From contig NC_041019.1 of assembly GCF_004193775.1 (NCBI RefSeq), positions 17,765,020 through 17,829,019 on the forward strand: a DNA stretch of 64,000 bases, in the 5' to 3' direction. A model generated the notes under the pieces. That model was not told the origin of the DNA. It saw only the letters and a list, made by a program, of their open reading frames with translations, and searched no databases. Below are positions 47,559 to 58,812 of the stretch, piece after piece. This DNA comes from Glycine soja (Eukaryota > Streptophyta > Magnoliopsida > Fabales > Fabaceae). Numbering within the stretch: position 1 is the stretch's first letter; each line of letters starts with the position of its first letter. A program made the translations under genes and the position numbers.

Positions 47559-47680
47559 GATTCAACAATTGGATATATAAAAACTACATTTTCTATCAAG
47601 TTATTGAATGGTGTAATAGTAGTTTACACACACACAAGTAAGGGAGGTGTGTTTAACAATTGCCTATTCTTTTTTTGGGC

Positions 47681-48379
47681 AAATGCTATATCCACTTCAC
47701 TTCCTTTTTTTCTAGATGCAATCCCCTTTATATTTATTTGAATATTTTACCATCATAAATTTTATTTATACCCCAAATACCCTTATATATAAGTACTTTC
47801 GAGAATACAAAATCAATTTTTTTTTTCTAGAAACTACTTTTCAAAATATAAAAAAGGTTCCACAAACTACTTTATGGAATATTATGTAAAATTGTGTATT
47901 CTGGAAAGTACGTTCCAAAATCAAATCTAAAATAGTATTCTTGAAAGTAGTTTTTGGAATTTAAAAATAAACGCTAAAAAAATCATTTTACAAAATTTAA
48001 TTTTTATTTTTCTTTTCTTCACATCTTTATTTCTTTAAATTATGAATAAATCACAAAAAATGAGTGCAATCATCTCATGTTTGAGAGCTTGATGATGAAA
48101 AAACACTAATGTTAGATAGAGAGACCAAGCAAGGAAGGAAGGTCGGAGAAAGATATTGAACTGAAGGTCATAAAGGGAGAGAAAGAGAGGAACGATTCTA
48201 ATAAAAGAGAGGGAGAGTGTTTTGTTGCCTTGGAAGTTGTGTATTATCGCGTGGGAGGGAGTGTATGAAATTGTGAAGGAAAGATAAGGTTTGAAAAAAG
48301 GTCATTTAATTAAATCATAACCAAATTAAAATAAGGAAGAGGAGTGTACTTAGAAAAAATGAGAGTGGATATAGCATTT
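47681..48379. mobile_element. 699-bp element with perfect 16-bp terminal inverted repeats
   Basis: AAATGCTATATCCACT at 47681-47696 is the exact reverse complement of 48364-48379. Flanks contain similar T-rich 8-9-mers (near 47666-47676 and 48380-48389) that could be a target duplication of the Mutator kind, but the T-richness makes this weak. No transposase frame lies within. The interior is AT-rich, with repeated 'aaactact' and 'gaaagta' motifs. It looks like a MITE or other nonautonomous DNA transposon. Confidence 0.55.
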
Positions 48380-49330
48380 TTCTTTTTCCGATTCTTGATG
48401 TTGGTCCTAAATGGCCTATTAGGCCAATCCACTCTCCATATAGGCCCAATTATTTCTAAGGGATATGTTATCTTTAAGGTCTTTTTTTAATTATGATCTC
48501 TTTATCTTTTAGAAAAATCTTATACCCAAACAATGAGAAAAATAAAATTTTATACCCAAACACAGATAATTCACTTCTCTTTAAGAATAAGACCAAAGAC
48601 ACTATAAATACCTATGTTAGCTCAAAAGGTACCTAATCTCTCAAACCCTAACTATCTCTTGATTTCTCTTTGACATCCGGTTTGAATGGCCGCACCAAAA
48701 GACTCTTGTTGAAAGACCACTACACAACAAGATTACAAGGTACGCGATGACAATTGGACTAGTTCAGAACTAATCCAATTCCTTTTCGTTATTTCATTCT
48801 TCATATTATCATATTCAAAATTATCATCCTATGTAAGAAATTGTTGAAAACAAAGTTATCCTTTTTTCCCACTTGATTAGATATTTATCTTTCAACCATG
48901 ATTTTAAATTACGGGTCTAATTTTGTTGCAACCCTTGTCATTGAAAAAAATGGTTGATGCAGCCGTAGTTATTTGTTGCCAAGCAATTATAATAAATTAA
49001 AAAATCTTGAAGTTGTTGGTGGTTGCAATTGCAATTGCCCATAGGTTAAAATTTTACAATTTAAGTCAACAATCCCTACATACCGGTAACCAGACTTCTG
49101 TACTTTGGGAATTGCACTTTGTAAATTGTGTATTTCTACCATTTATTTATTTTACAATTTAAAAAATGATTTTTTTTTCTTTTCTCATATAGTAAAACTA
49201 TAGTTGCCCCCTGATTTTGTTAGTTAAATAAGGTTGTTGCTATGGGTTCATGTTAATGTAATCGTGTCTCATCAACTTTTCCATTCATAATTTTTTTATG
49301 AAATTTTGTTGATTAAAGCTAGGGTCAATT
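48380..49330. other. AT-rich stretch with a promoter-like TATA motif
   Basis: Around 48601-48720 there is 'actataaata' followed by 'ctcaaaccctaac' and a short leader-like sequence, which could be an LTR promoter or an old gene 5' end. Nothing coding was recognised. Confidence 0.35.
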
Positions 49331-49360
49331 ATGAGTGCCATTGAATAGAAGCCATCAATG

Positions 49361-49685
49361 TGTGATGCCTTGGTATATCTCAAGAATGTAAATGTTACAT
49401 TTCAATATGTGAAGGAAAAGTATAACATCTTTGTAGATGCGTTGAGGGATTACAATGCTAAAAGGTTTGATCACATTGTATCACATCGGTCCCATTTTAT
49501 GCCCTCTCCCAAAAAATAAAAAAGCATTTGCATATTTTTTATTGTTGTACTTTTTTGGAAATGATGTCTTGATTTAGTTAGTAGAAATTTATTTATTTCC
49601 TCTCCTTTGTTCATTTGTAGAATTAATGTGAAGAGTGTCAGGGATATCATGAAGATCCTATTTAAAGGACTATTCTTACCAAAAT
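49361..49685 (+). pseudogene. SIN3-like PAH-domain gene fragment with an intron
   Basis: SIN3 proteins scaffold histone deacetylase complexes through paired amphipathic helix (PAH) domains. Exon-like 49361-49464 encodes 'CDALVYLKNVNVTFQ', then 'VKEKYNIFVDALRDYNAK', which follows the PAH helix pattern 'DAL.YLK.VK..FQ...EKY..FL..M.DFKAQR'. A donor GT at 49465 and acceptor AG at 49619-49620 (TTTGTAG) bound a 156-bp intron. The next exon gives 'RINVKSVRDIMKILFKG' and 'LFLPK', matching 'V..RVKELFKG' and 'FLPKG' of the family with the helix between them deleted. A TAG lies upstream (49345). It is a truncated, probably inactive gene scrap and the only host-gene trace besides the FAR1 relic. Confidence 0.6.
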
Positions 49686-49906
49686 CCAGAACCGTGACAT
49701 GTCAGGGTGACGTGGTTGAGTGGGATCCCAAACTTCACATGTCATCTTGAAGAGGTACCTTTGACAGGAGGGGGGACCTGCAAAACAAAGGAACCCGACA
49801 CTCAAGTAAGAATATGTGTAAGGAAAGAAAAACAAGTATATGTTGTAATGAAGCTCATTTAAGCGAAAGAGAGAGATGGGGGGCATGCTTGTTGTCGTGT
49901 GCTGAG
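49686..49906 (-). repeat. Possible LTR scrap
   Basis: The text 'ggtgacgtgg' and 'gggggacctgcaaaacaaag' with 'cccgacactcaagtaag' resembles a pattern that recurs in soybean LTRs, by memory only. The boundaries are unknown. Confidence 0.25.
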
Positions 49907-52900
49907 TGTAACACCCCATTTTCGTAAAATAAATTAAAAAGATTTTTTAGTTAAAAATAAATAGAGTTTTAGAAAAATAGTGAGGTTTTTATAACTAAAT
50001 AAATAAGGAAAAATAACTTTATTAAAATAATGGTTTGAAGGAAAATAAAAATGATATTTGATTTATTCATTTGATAAGAAATAAAATAATATTTGTTTAT
50101 AAAATAATAAATAAAGAAAAATAGAGTAAATAATAGACTGAAAGTATCATAGCTATAAATAGATACATATTAGGTCAGTTTTCAGACTGACGATAGTCTA
50201 TACGGTTTCTCTTCCTCTCAATTTTGTTTTTCCTTCTCCCCTCACAAAACCCTCTCTTTTTCCCGCATACACTCAAACTGTCTCAGTAAAATGATGATCC
50301 CAAACTCGTTAACTGTGGGATCATGGTAAATTTGAACACGAGGTTCAGAACTTATTTCTGCACATACCTACCATTGGGATTTCAAAGATAATGTCTGTGG
50401 TGGAAGAAATGTCTCTCACACTGAGCTTTTCCTTTTCCTGCAAACACCCAAAACCTGTCCGAGTAAAACTAGAATTTTGGACTCATCAACCATTGGATCA
50501 TCGTAAAATTTGGACACCGGCTTCAGAATCTTTTTTGTCACATTCTCACTATTGGGATTTGAGAATTAATGTCAATAAAGAGAGAAACGTCCCTCGCACG
50601 TTGATATTAAAATGAAGGCTATAATCTCTTCTCCTTTTCTCTAACGCTTGGAAATCCTAATAGAGCAAATAGAGAAAAAGTTTAAGGAATCTTAGGGAAC
50701 TGCTAGAGACACAACTATCATTGCCGGACTACACAATAAGCCTGCTTAGAGGTAAGGGATGAATTTATCGCAATTGGGGTTAGAATGAACATGTGTAGGA
50801 ATCCTTAGGGGATCAAATTGGGGTTTATTTTGGGATGTTTATTGTATTGTAATTCTTCCTGTATGATTATGTGAACTGTTTGAGGGATTTTACTCCTCGT
50901 GTTGTGAGAAACATTTTTGTATGATTTGTTTGTGTTTTGGATAAGATTTAGCATGATAAATAATTATATTGGGATTGTAAAATTGTAATTGAAATTGTGT
51001 ATAAGTCGTAAATTAAATATGTGATGAATTGTGAAATAACATGTTGCTTTGAGATTATAACATTGTTATTGAGATTGAGTATAAGTGCAAAGTTGAATGT
51101 GTTGATTTGTTAGATATACGTATACATGTGATGGTGGATTGTGACATTGTGAGATGTTAAATTGTGAATATAAGATTTGATTATGAATAAGTGTGTGGTT
51201 AACACTTGATGTGACAATACTTGTGTTTTGAGCTGTGAATTATACAATAATCTGACCAGGTTTACCTTGAGAAAAGTGTTTATGCATAGTGTTAAAGGGA
51301 AAATGTAGGATTCCTAGTTAGGAACCAGTGCTAAATTGTAGTGCAATGTGTTAAACATGTTTGAAACACGAGTGTGAGGGTGTGGGTATTGTAGAATTCA
51401 TGAGCAGTGTCTACATGCAAAAAATTGTTTTAGGGGTTGGACGAATGAACATGTGTAGGGGTCCTTATAGGATCAAATTGAGGTTTATTTTGGGATGTTT
51501 ATTGTATTGTAATTCTTCATGAATGATTATGTGAAATTGTTTGAGGGGTTTTACTCCCGGTGTTGTGAGAAGTTTTTTTGTATAATTTGTTTGTGTTTTG
51601 GATAAGATTAGCGTGATAAATAGTTATATTAGGATCATTAAATTGTGATTGAAATTTTGTATAAGTGATCAATTTAATATGTGTTGAATTGTGGGATAAC
51701 ATGTTGCTTTGAGATTATAATATTGTTATTGAGATTGAGTATAAGTGCAAAGTTGAGCATGTGTTAATTTGTGAGATACATGTAAACATGTGATGGTTGC
51801 TTGTGACATTATGAGATGTTAAATTATGTACATGAGATTTGGTTTTGAATAAGTATATGGTTAACACTTGATGTGACAATACTTGTGTTGTGAGTTGTGA
51901 ATTATACAATAACCCGACCAGTGTTTACCTTGAGAAAAGTGTTTATGTGCAATGTTAAAGGGAAAGTGTAGGATTCCTAGTTTGGAAGCAGTGTTAAATT
52001 GTAGCACAATGTGTTGAACATGTGTTAAAAAACGAGTGTGAGGTTGTGGGTATTGTATAATTCACGAGTAGTGTCTGCATGCAAAAATTGTTTTAGGGGT
52101 TGGACCTGAATCAAGAAGGTGGGGCCCTAACGGATTCTTCGGAGTCTAGGCCTTGGGGGTAAAGACACTCGATTTGAGTGCTCCTTTAAGCCTATGTTGA
52201 TCCCATATGATTGGAGCATTCTTGCAAAACAAAGTGAACCTGACTGGTCACCTTATGATTTTACTTAGTGAGAGTAACCTGACATACCCATTATGTGGTG
52301 TGTCTTGTTATGTACTCCTAAGCGCCTCAGGATGGTTTTTCACTAACATGGTACCACATTGCATATAGGCTTGAGTCTTAGTGTAATTGTTGCATAACGC
52401 TTGCTAATTGTTTATTATAAAATTGATGAGTGTTATTATGTCTTGACCCAAGTGTGTGATTCACATGTAATGTGATTGGTGATTGAAAAATGAATTGTAA
52501 ATGATAAAGTGGTGAAGTGACGTGAGCTGTACTAAGTAGAGCTATGTTATAAATACTTATATAATTTATTTGGATTACATCTTTGTTTATTTGTATTTTT
52601 TTAGAAATGTGATAACTCAATCCCTGTGTGTTATTTATGTTCAGATACTATGATGATCTCGAACCTTGTGTTCGTGGGAGCAAATGACTAGGTGGATGAC
52701 TTTAAAGAACCTCGTGCTAGAGGACACTGGGACACAATGCTCTGATAGGATGTGACATTGGGATGAGTTTTTATTTTAATCTCATGATGTTATTTTATTT
52801 TATTTTACCTCACTCATTTAACAAAATTCTTTTATAAAATTTGACGGCCTTGCTCTGAGCTGAATATATATTTTTATAAGTTTTATTTGACAATATTAAA

Positions 52901-53026
52901 GCGAATGTGAGCCTTTTACCCTTTTGAAATGCTTTTATTTAAATGTTTTTAAAAACTATTAATTAATTCCGCATTTTTATTCCTTTTATTATTAGTACAT
53001 ATATGTGTGGGGTAGAGGATGTCACA
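49907..53026 (+). mobile_element. Gypsy-type solo LTR (3.1 kb)
   Basis: It starts TGTAACACCCC and ends GTCACA. No primer site follows and no polypurine tract precedes it, so it is a solo LTR. Its last 900 bp align with the LTR fragment at 1-1127. The flanking 5-mers are CTGAG and CCAAG, which match at only three of five bases, so a target duplication is not established. The interior carries a 660-bp tandem duplication. A frame of 74 codons at 50391-50615 is not credible as a gene. Confidence 0.7.
50783..52105 (+). repeat. Two-copy tandem duplication of 660 bp within the solo LTR
   Basis: Unit 1 (50783-51442) and unit 2 (51443-52105) both begin 'gaatgaacatgtgtagg' and end near 'ttttaggggttggac'. 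They share 'ggtttattttgggatgttta' and the 'gttaacacttgatgtgacaa' stretch. Identity is high but clearly below 100 percent. Confidence 0.85.
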
Positions 53027-54129
53027 CCAAGTGTGTGAGCTAGTCATGTAGAGGGGTTCGATGGAACCTATATTTATATTAGTTGAGTGAGGGTGCTGGT
53101 CCTTGTTTCTAGGGGCAGTTGTAGCCTTGTAGATAATTCATGGCTTATAAATAATAGTCGGGAGCTTATAGATAATGTTAGAGATAAATATTTGCTTATA
53201 GATAAAAGGTAAAAGATAATCGTACCTTGTAAATAATGTGCATTGTAGATAATTTAATAACTTCCAATAGATAAGATATTCAAATACATTTGAATATTAG
53301 TTAGGTTAGAGATAACCTGTTTGTTGGGGAGCCCGATTGCTAAGGGTCGAGCGTCCGCGCTTTTATAGCAGGGCTGATGTGGAGGGTTGACATATATCTC
53401 TGAGTGCCAAGTAGGATGCCACGTAGATTTTGTGGTTCCTGGACAGTACATAAGCCCCCCAAGCTCTGAGCTGGCTTGCAAGCGAAAGAGGTTGTCCAGT
53501 GTCGAAGTAGATTGTCCCGCGTTGAGGGAGTCTGTCTGATGTCTGGGGTAGTATTCTTGTCAAGCAGTGGGTGACAAGTTTGTCAAGCCCCCAAGTATGG
53601 ACGAGTGTTGTCCAGTGTCGAGCGTGGAAGCCTTGACGAATGTGAGAGTTGCAAGTCGATATGAACATGTGTTGTCTGGGTTGCTTCTGTCAAGTTGTTC
53701 GTGATGGACGTATCTTTGGCATGTCAGATAATGTAAGTCGTCCAATTTGACAACTCTTCCTTTTTCTAACTGTTGGAGAGTGCATTGAACACAGCACATA
53801 ACGGTTATCTACTGTAGTAGGCACGTGCGGCACACACGTGATACTCTTGCATACTTGTCACACACGGAGTAGGCACATACTGGAGTAACGGTCGTGCGTG
53901 AGTGGGGGAATGTTATGGTGCGAAGTTTTAGGGCACCTCTTTAGTTCCCACTAGTTACTAACAAGTCCATCTCCCCTATAAATGGAGTAGACGTTTGATT
54001 TCAGGTCACTGTTCATTATCTTCTTGCTTCCTTGCTTGCTCTTGTTCATTCTCGATTCCTTGTGTTTTCTCGGCTTTCGATTTCCCTTTCTTCTCCCTCC
54101 AACTTCCAAAGGCACTTTCGTCCACCACA
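53027..54129 (+). promoter_or_regulatory. LTR-like promoter and leader of a gypsy-type gene
   Basis: GC-richer than its surroundings, with 'gtcgagcgtccgcgc' near 53347. TATAAATGG at about 53977 is followed by a pyrimidine-rich leader up to the ATG at 54130. The layout suggests an LTR plus a leader, but I could not fix its termini. Confidence 0.4.
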
Positions 54130-54837
54130 ATGTCTACTTTTTTGTCTGATTCTGCCATCGGTCTAGGTGGCAATGACTATGGGGGCTTGATTGAGCAACC
54201 CATCATGGATCGAGAGGTCATCTCGATAGGCGGTTAGTCATATGAGAATACTCACCGAGGTGCCTCTGATAAAGAGTCCTTCTCCTCGGAGAGGGTGAGG
54301 ACATCACGCTGAACTAATGGGGGCACTTCTTGCCCTCGTGGAAGGGCACCACCTTCTGCTGTTGAGGATCCAGTATCGGTTACTGTGATCCTCCCTCCTT
54401 CTACTTCCACGGGTGCGAGGAGAGCTGGAAGTGGCAGAGATGTGAGGTCGTCTCCCCACGTATGACCTAGCATGAGTGTTGGGTCACCATCATATATCCC
54501 TGCCTTTGTTGGCTATGAGTGGGTGAGGGATAACATGTTGAATTATAAGTCCTGTTTGAACTCATCGGCGAGTGTTGTTGCACTTCAACATTAGGTGAAG
54601 CTAGTGAACCCTGAGGGCTCTTGTAAGTTGGCTGTTTAGACTTGTAGGAGTGATGACTTCCCAAAGTGTTTCTTTAAAAAAGTTTGGCAATTTTGGAGGA
54701 GAATGGACTGCAACACCAAGAGACTGTGTAGAAGGTGGCATCCTTGGAGGCGGAGGTCACCAAATGGAGGGCTACTGCTCAAACTCTTTGGTTAGTGGAA
54801 CGCCCTAAGGTGGCCAATGCTAAAAATCATCGTTTTG
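54130..54837 (+). pseudogene. Gypsy-type retroelement protein, N-terminal part
   Basis: It opens with ATG TCT ACT and encodes a Ser/Gly-rich acidic start ('DREVISIGG'). A stop at 54235 and further stops follow. Translated pieces such as 'FVGYEWVRDNMLNYKSCLNSSASVVALQH' (about 54499-54592) and a coiled-coil-like 'VASLEAEVTKWRA' (about 54735) resemble the gypsy-type 'putative transposase' proteins of legumes. The conserved middle appears deleted near 54665. The reading continues after the insertion, at 58191. The family assignment is from memory and moderate. Confidence 0.45.
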
Positions 54838-56991
54838 CGTGCGACTTAAAATTTAACGAAACCAACCTCTGAACCACCCTCGGGGTTTTATTCTGAGCGT
54901 TTTGCTATATATATTGATTACTTTCGAAAACTGGCCCCGACGGACGCAGAGAAACGCGAGGAACTGGAATCAGAGAAACGACACGCAAACCGAGGCAGGA
55001 TTTTAGCGTTTCAAAGGTCAGATTTTCTCACTTTTGTGGCTGAGTATGGGTCACAATCAAAAGAGAAAGTGGGCCCTTTTTGCTCCACTCAAATGGGGAC
55101 ATGTGGCATAGCTTAAATAAAATAATAATAAAAGAGGAAAAAGCCTTTTTAAAACTAAAAAGCAACTCTCTCTCTCCTCACTCAGCCCCACATTTTCAGA
55201 AGCTCTCTCCCTCTCCCTCACGTTGCTTTTCTCCTTCTTCTTCCTCCACCATTGTTGCCCAACAAAGCTTCAACCTTTGGTGCCCATTTCTGCTCCAAAT
55301 CGCGAAAGGAGGGCATTTTCGGAGTCATGAAGCGCGTCTCTACGTGTGGGACTTCGAAATTCCAGGTTTGGGTGGACTTCTTTCCCTCTTGATTTTCGTG
55401 GGTATGGGGTTTTGGGAAATATGCTGGGTAGTTTTGCTAAGTTTCTGCTTCATGATAGTTATTTGTGAAGGAATTTGTTGAAAGCATGTTGAACTCGCCA
55501 TGTTTGGATGAGTTAAACATACCCATTCTGTTTTAGGGTTTTTATGATGATGCTTGTGATATTTATGTGCTAAAATTGCTTATGGAAAACTGTTAGAGAT
55601 GAAAGGTAGAATTAACCTAGGGTTAGAAAGTGAGAATGTGGTGTCATGAGTGGAAAAAGAGTGAGGCTTTGAGAGTTGGAAGGTTAAATATGGATTTTGT
55701 GGTAAATGGAGGTTAAAATGAGTTAATCCTAGCTTGAAATGCCATTTAGAACATGTGAGAAAGTTTGGGCTGTGCTAGAGAGAAAAACAAATGACCAAAG
55801 TGAACAAAGAGCCATTTCTAGGGTAAATTTGGGTGTTGAGGAGTCAAATTTTGATTCGGTGAAATTTTAGGTGTAAATCCAGTTTGAACAAGTTTAAATT
55901 GATGTTATGGACTTGTGTGAGGTGAGAGTTTGCTTCAAATTTACCTCATTCTCAATTTCACTTCTCAAACCTAGAAAATCCATTAAATTGAGAGGTTTTG
56001 GATACCTAGATTTTGTGTTGCTGTGGTTTGAAGGTTGACTTTGGTTTAGACATGATTGATACATGATTTGGGACTTGTAGGATTTGATTTGGGCAAGATT
56101 GGATGAGAGGAAGTTTGATTTTCGAAATCTGCACTTATGCAGAATTTTGCTGTCAAATAGGTACAGCAGAATTTTGGCTTTGTGCAGAAAAATGCTATGC
56201 ATTCGCTGGTTGTGGAAAGAGTAGTACAGAATGAGTTCTGGATGTTTGGTAGTAGATCCCAACGGTCAAAATGTAGGCTTGTGTACTAGAGACTTCCAGT
56301 AAAATTTTCGAGTCGATCCAACGGTTAACGAACTGGAACGAAGGAATTGTTACTGGGGTCGTTAAGTGAGAAAAAGCTGTGATTTGGTTGGTGTTTTGGG
56401 CAGAGTTTTCTGCCTTTGCCCTGTTTTCTTGGCTGTGATAGTTTGTGCTGTTTGAATGTTGATTTACCTGGATGTTGGGGAAGCTTGGGAGGATTGATGG
56501 GGACCCAGTGTTGAGAGAAACGAGGATATGGGCTACGTGGGAGTACGTGAGCTCAGTTGGAGGTGGGCAACAGGGGATGGTGGGTTTATGCGCGATTTGT
56601 GGATGTGGAAAACTTGTTGTACACCATCGCTCGACCGCCACCTGGTACCACATGTGATGGGTACCCCATAATCCTAAAAACTTGAGATGAGGAAGTGTAG
56701 AAAGGTGAAACTTCCTGCTTTTATTCGTTGACCATAGAGTGGTACCTGGAGATATGTCGCGGGGGTCAGGAGACCTTGGGGACGTCAGGTGGGGTGCTAT
56801 TGCCAAAAACCAAGCTTGACCAATCCCGACCCAACCCGGGCATAGTCAGTCAGTGAGAACCAGTGATGTACCTAAACAGGCGAGCTCCTGGCAGTCAACA
56901 GATAAAAGGAACAAATACCACAAAGCAAGGAGGCTTGTGTGGTGGCTGGCCAGATGTGAATCTTGTGTGATATATGGGTTATGGCCTCTGG

Positions 56992-57382
56992 TAATCGATT
57001 ACCAAGGGTGGGTAATCGATTACAAGGCTTAAAAATGAAGACAGGAGGCTAAGATGGTCTCTGGTAATCGATTACCAAGAGGTGTAATCGATTACCAGGC
57101 TTGAAAACGAGGTCAGGAAGCTAGGGAAGCCTCTGGTAATCGATTACCAAGGGGTGTAATCGATTACCAGGATTCAAAAAGGGAACTGGAAGACTGTGGA
57201 GGTCTCTGGTAATCGATTACCAGTCTGTGTAATCGATTACACAGAGGAATGGGTCACTGGTAATCGATTACCAGGTATGTGTAATCGATTACACAGTGCC
57301 TTTTTCAGGTTTTCATGTCCTGAAGCTGTGTGATTCGGGTTTGGTCTCTGGTAATCGATTACCAAGGCTGTGTAATCGATTA
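56992..57382. repeat. Paired TAATCGATTA palindromes, locus C
   Basis: Twelve cores form six pairs: 56992/57013, 57065/57085, 57137/57157, 57210/57230, 57261/57282 and 57352/57373. Spacing within pairs is 20 or 21 bp every time. Pair starts are 73, 72, 73, 51 and 91 bp apart. The first member is usually CTCTGGTAATCGATTACCA and the second GTGTAATCGATTACC or GTGTAATCGATTACAC. Confidence 0.92.
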
Positions 57383-57413
57383 CCAGAGATAAAAAGAGAG
57401 GGAGCCAGTCCAA

Positions 57414-57680
57414 GTGATCGAGGTGACGTCATCCGAGGAAGACCCTGAGGAGGATCCCGAGGAGCTACCTCCTGAGCCTGCTGTGGATGCTCTTGACTTT
57501 CTAGAGGGTGATGAGGACCCACTCCCTGAGGTGGATTCTCCCGAGGACGTCATGTCGGCATCTGAGGCAGACTCTACGGAGATAGTGGCCCTAGAGAGAT
57601 GGCGATCAGCGGAGACTCTTCATCTTAGTGGACCGCTCTTCGGACTAGTTTTATATATTTTTGAGGGTGGGTGTATCTAG
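57414..57680 (+). CDS. Acidic 88-codon frame of unknown function
   Basis: The frame starts ATGATCG... inside the LTR-like insertion and encodes a Glu/Asp/Pro-rich stretch ('SSEEDPEEDPEE') followed by a hydrophobic tail ('LFGLVLYIF'). Similar acidic pieces occur in soybean gypsy-type elements, from memory. The frame is open upstream of the ATG for only a short way. It may be the end of a lost retroelement ORF rather than a gene, and I assign no function. Confidence 0.3.
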   Translation: MIEVTSSEEDPEEDPEELPPEPAVDALDFLEGDEDPLPEVDSPEDVMSASEADSTEIVALERWRSAETLHLSGPLFGLVLYIFEGGCI

Positions 57681-58190
57681 GACTGACTGTTAGGTTTACT
57701 CTTTTGTTTTTGTATGGGTAGACCTATTGTATAGGAATTTGATGATTGTATACATGTGGCTGAAGCTACTACAATGGACACCTTTGCTCTGGATGACACT
57801 ATGTATTTTCTAAAACTCCCATATTTTGGACAGCTTTAAATGATGAATGTATTTATGATCAATCTTGTTATTTGAGAAGAAAGCATTAGCAACTTTATTT
57901 GTAAAAGAGTTTATCGACCATATTTTATTCTTTTATTTTCACGTGACGACCTAAAGTAATGGCTGGTACATTCTTCCTTTTGAAACAGCTAATTAGTTTA
58001 GAGATTATGAGCGGTAAGAAAGAAATGACTCCAAATAGAGTTGTGAACTGGCCATTCAGGACTCTATAGTGAGGATTTTCCTTCTAAACCTAGTTATGAT
58101 GAAAAAGAAAAAGAAGAAAAAAAAATTTACCATGGTTTTTGTTACTTAAATCATTACTATCAAACCAGTCATTAATTTAGGGACGCCACA

Positions 58191-58552
58191 ATGGCGGTTG
58201 AGAAGAATGGTCTTGCCAATAGGATTGCTGAGTTGGAGGCTTGACTTAGGGAGTCGAAGTCTAGATTGGAGGAGTCCGAGCTGCAGGCTGCCTAGGAGAG
58301 GGAGACTAGCAAGGAGCTCGAGGAAAAGCTGATTTTGTACAAGAAGGAGGTCGTGTAGCAACATGAGAAAGGCTTTCAGAAGGCCATCAGACTGACTAGT
58401 TTCTTTGCGAAGAACCTTGACTTAGGTTTCTTCAATCCCTTCAAGGATGTGAAGGAGGGCATCTTGCTTTATGAGGAAGAGATTGATGTGGAGGAGGAGG
58501 TTGCTGATGAAGGGTAGGGTGCTGCGGAGCAAGGTGATGATACATATGCCTA
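58191..58552 (+). pseudogene. Gypsy-type retroelement protein, C-terminal part
   Basis: Translated in one frame with stops near 58242, 58292, 58357 and 58516, this stretch gives a coiled-coil-like region ('MAVEKNGLANRIAELEA', 'LRESKSRLEESELQAA') and then 'FFAKNLDLGFFNPFKDVKEG' and an acidic tail. It reads as the continuation of the protein interrupted at 54837. A coiled coil before the C-terminus agrees with its other half. Confidence 0.45.
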
Positions 58553-58812
58553 GGCTGCCTTTGTCTTTGTCTTTTTTCTTCTTTGTTGGACTTTGGCCAT
58601 ATAGGCCTTGTAATTATGACAATTTTTTTTATTTTCTTCAACGCTCAAGCTTTCCTTTGATGACGAATTTTGAACTGTCCATGTCTTGTGTGTATGTATG
58701 CTGCCTTTGTCTTTGCAATGTTCTGTACTTGTGGCCGTATGAATGGGTCGTCATGATGTAGACAACATAGGAAGTAAGACCTTGTGATGCGGAAGTAGGA
58801 CTGTGGTAGTTT

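Larger units (their letters stand above)
54838..58190 (+). mobile_element. 3.35-kb LTR-like insertion
   Basis: It lies between the two halves of the gypsy-type pseudogene. The start 'tgcgtgcgacttaaaattta' and the reverse complement of the end, 'tgtggcgtccctaaattaat', are imperfect inverted matches, as LTR termini are (TG...CA). I could not find an exact target duplication. A pyrimidine-rich leader-like region lies at about 55165-55260. An acidic reading frame lies at 57414-57680, and a palindrome array at 56992-57382. A long solo LTR or an LTR-derived nonautonomous element fits best. Confidence 0.45.

Noticed and set aside
47382..47741. 119-codon frame with a Cys/Val run
   Set aside because: It is translated from a GT microsatellite.
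49902..53031. Target duplication of the 3.1-kb solo LTR
   Set aside because: The flanking 5-mers CTGAG and CCAAG agree at three bases only, so I do not claim it.
56992..57382. CRISPR-like array, because of regular spaced palindromes
   Set aside because: The repeats are short, paired and lie in a plant LTR-like sequence. Unit spacing is uneven and no cas genes exist here.
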